64,000 bases of DNA from Halomicrobium katesii DSM 19301 (GTDB taxonomy: Archaea > Halobacteriota > Halobacteria > Halobacteriales > Haloarculaceae), in the NCBI RefSeq assembly GCF_000379085.1, contig NZ_KB905378.1:529075-593074 (forward strand). Reading direction: 5' to 3'. The translations under genes and the position numbers were made by a program. The notes beneath the pieces are model-generated. The model did no database searches and was not told where the DNA came from. It worked only from the letters and a program-made list of their open reading frames with translations. Shown in pieces: positions 63,248-64,000 of the stretch. Positions within the stretch are counted from its first letter, which is position 1, and every line of letters starts with the position of its first letter.

Positions 63248-64000
63248 CTAGGAGGGAACGACGGTGATCGTCTTGCCGCGGTCGATGGCCTGCTCTAGCT
63301 CCTCGGCGATGGCAGAGCCACGCGAGACCTGGATCTCGCCGCCCCGCGAGACCGTCGCGGTAAAGAGGTACTCGCCGTCGGCCTGCACTTCCACGGTGTC
63401 GCCCTGATGACCGTCCATCGGGATCTGGACGTGTCGGGAAGTGATCTCCGGGGTGACGATCTGGCCCGGATCGTTCGCGCCGCCGCCGGCAGTGCTCGAC
63501 GCCGAGGAGCCGCTCGGCTTCTCGGCCAGCGTGCGCACGTCGATGTCGATGCCCAGGCGGTTCTCCACGTCCGTGATGCGCCCGCCGCCCTTGCCGATGA
63601 CCTGCGAGATGTCGCTCTCTTCGACCCAGACGACGGCGGTGTCGGGGCTCTTCAGCTCCACTTCGACGTGGCCGTGTGCGATCGAGCGGATCTCCCGTTC
63701 GATCTCCTGTTTCGCGATGCGGTCGACGCCGGAGTCGGAGCCGGGGCCACCGCCGTCCCCGTCGTCCAGTGGCACCGTGACGACCTGGCGGTTGAACGTG
63801 TATATCTCGTACTTGGGTTCGCCGGTCTCGAAGTCCCGGATGAGGATGACCGGGCGAGCCAGATCCTCCTCCATCAGGCCGTCGGGGACCTTGACCTCCG
63901 TCGTCACGTCGTAGACGGTGTGGACCTCGCCGGCCTCGATGTAGATGACGGTGTCGACGATCTGCGGGATCAGCCCGAGTTCGACACGGCCGATCAGCCG
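63248..64000 (-). CDS. PINc/VapC-type ATPase with KH domain (5' end beyond window)
   Basis: The minus-strand frame is open to the right edge. The part at the edge reads GRVELGLIPQIVDTVIYIEA, typical of the ATPase core that follows an N-terminal PIN domain in archaeal PINc/TadA-like proteins. The visible C-terminus has EDLARPVILIRDFETGEPKY, a KH-like segment VVWVEESDISQVIGKGGGRI and a closing beta domain. Such proteins are proposed RNA-acting ATPases or nucleases. Only about 250 C-terminal residues are in the window. Confidence 0.85.
   Translation of the reverse strand, partial: RLIGRVELGLIPQIVDTVIYIEAGEVHTVYDVTTEVKVPDGLMEEDLARPVILIRDFETGEPKYEIYTFNRQVVTVPLDDGDGGGPGSDSGVDRIAKQEIEREIRSIAHGHVEVELKSPDTAVVWVEESDISQVIGKGGGRITDVENRLGIDIDVRTLAEKPSGSSASSTAGGGANDPGQIVTPEITSRHVQIPMDGHQGDTVEVQADGEYLFTATVSRGGEIQVSRGSAIAEELEQAIDRGKTITVVPS

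Noticed and set aside
1-64000. CRISPR array or prophage
   Set aside because: No regularly spaced repeats with unique spacers, and no integrase, capsid or terminase genes were seen.

Overview
The window is chromosomal DNA of a halophilic archaeon (class Halobacteria). The proteins are very acidic, the coding DNA is GC-rich with many GAC/GAG/GTC codons, starts are often leaderless behind archaeal TATA boxes, and several exported proteins carry twin-arginine lipobox leaders. It also holds typical haloarchaeal genes: F420 enzymes, Orc1/Cdc6, ABCE1, archaemetzincin, Sec61-beta and a FAU-1-type RNA-binding protein. A family-level assignment (Haloarculaceae-like) would be a guess. No rRNA, tRNA, CRISPR array or intact transposase gene was found.

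Layout. 1-2.3 kb: 5' part of thiD-thiN, two tandem paralogous small proteins and a DsbA/FrnE-type oxidoreductase. 2.3-4.67 kb: an AT-richer island with a Panacea/SocA-like gene overlapping a PemK/MazF-type toxin gene. The toxin gene is interrupted by an 80-bp palindromic element, and a second copy lies 0.5 kb on. 4.7-7.8 kb: thioredoxin-like gene and mutS. 8-13.8 kb: phosphate operon pstS-pstC-pstA-pstB-phoU-like. 14-19.4 kb: a nos-type accessory cluster (NosL/NosD fusion, NosF, NosY, regulator, NosL lipoprotein, small membrane protein) without nosZ. 19.5-30.5 kb: mixed housekeeping genes, including cofE-mer (F420/C1 metabolism), a cold-shock protein, a MOSC protein, a peroxiredoxin-fold protein lacking its cysteine, and a divergent orc1/cdc6. 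30.9-36.2 kb: a ugpBAEC-type glycerol-3-phosphate ABC transporter with a lipoprotein glycerophosphodiesterase, a second phosphate-related uptake locus. 36.9-46.4 kb: an IclR-regulated catabolic cluster (F420-type LLM oxidoreductase, TPP enzyme, CoA-acylating semialdehyde dehydrogenase, HpcH/HpaI aldolase, Gfo/Idh dehydrogenase, enolase-superfamily dehydratase, sugar isomerase). Together these could convert a sugar or polyol acid to pyruvate plus an acyl-CoA. 47.4-64 kb: MFS transporter, uvrA, a LURP-one-like protein, an LVIVD-repeat protein, FAU-1, secG, thioredoxin, an EMC6-like protein with ABCE1, archaemetzincin, a HAD hydrolase, the F420H2:NADP oxidoreductase npdG and the start of a PINc-type ATPase.

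The most notable pattern is a dispersed family of 79-80 bp nested palindromes (3970, 4569, 36843, 62397). All begin TACGG and end CCGTA, and all are flanked by an exact 3-bp direct repeat (TCA or TGA), which is the footprint of transposition. One copy splits the toxin gene, and removing it with one TCA restores a 123-residue protein. Another sits at the stop codon of the iclR gene. The inner stems differ by compensating base changes. Related solo end motifs, a second palindrome type at 46788, and short hairpins with a fixed 11-nt loop (also inside mutS and uvrA) add to the small-repeat content.
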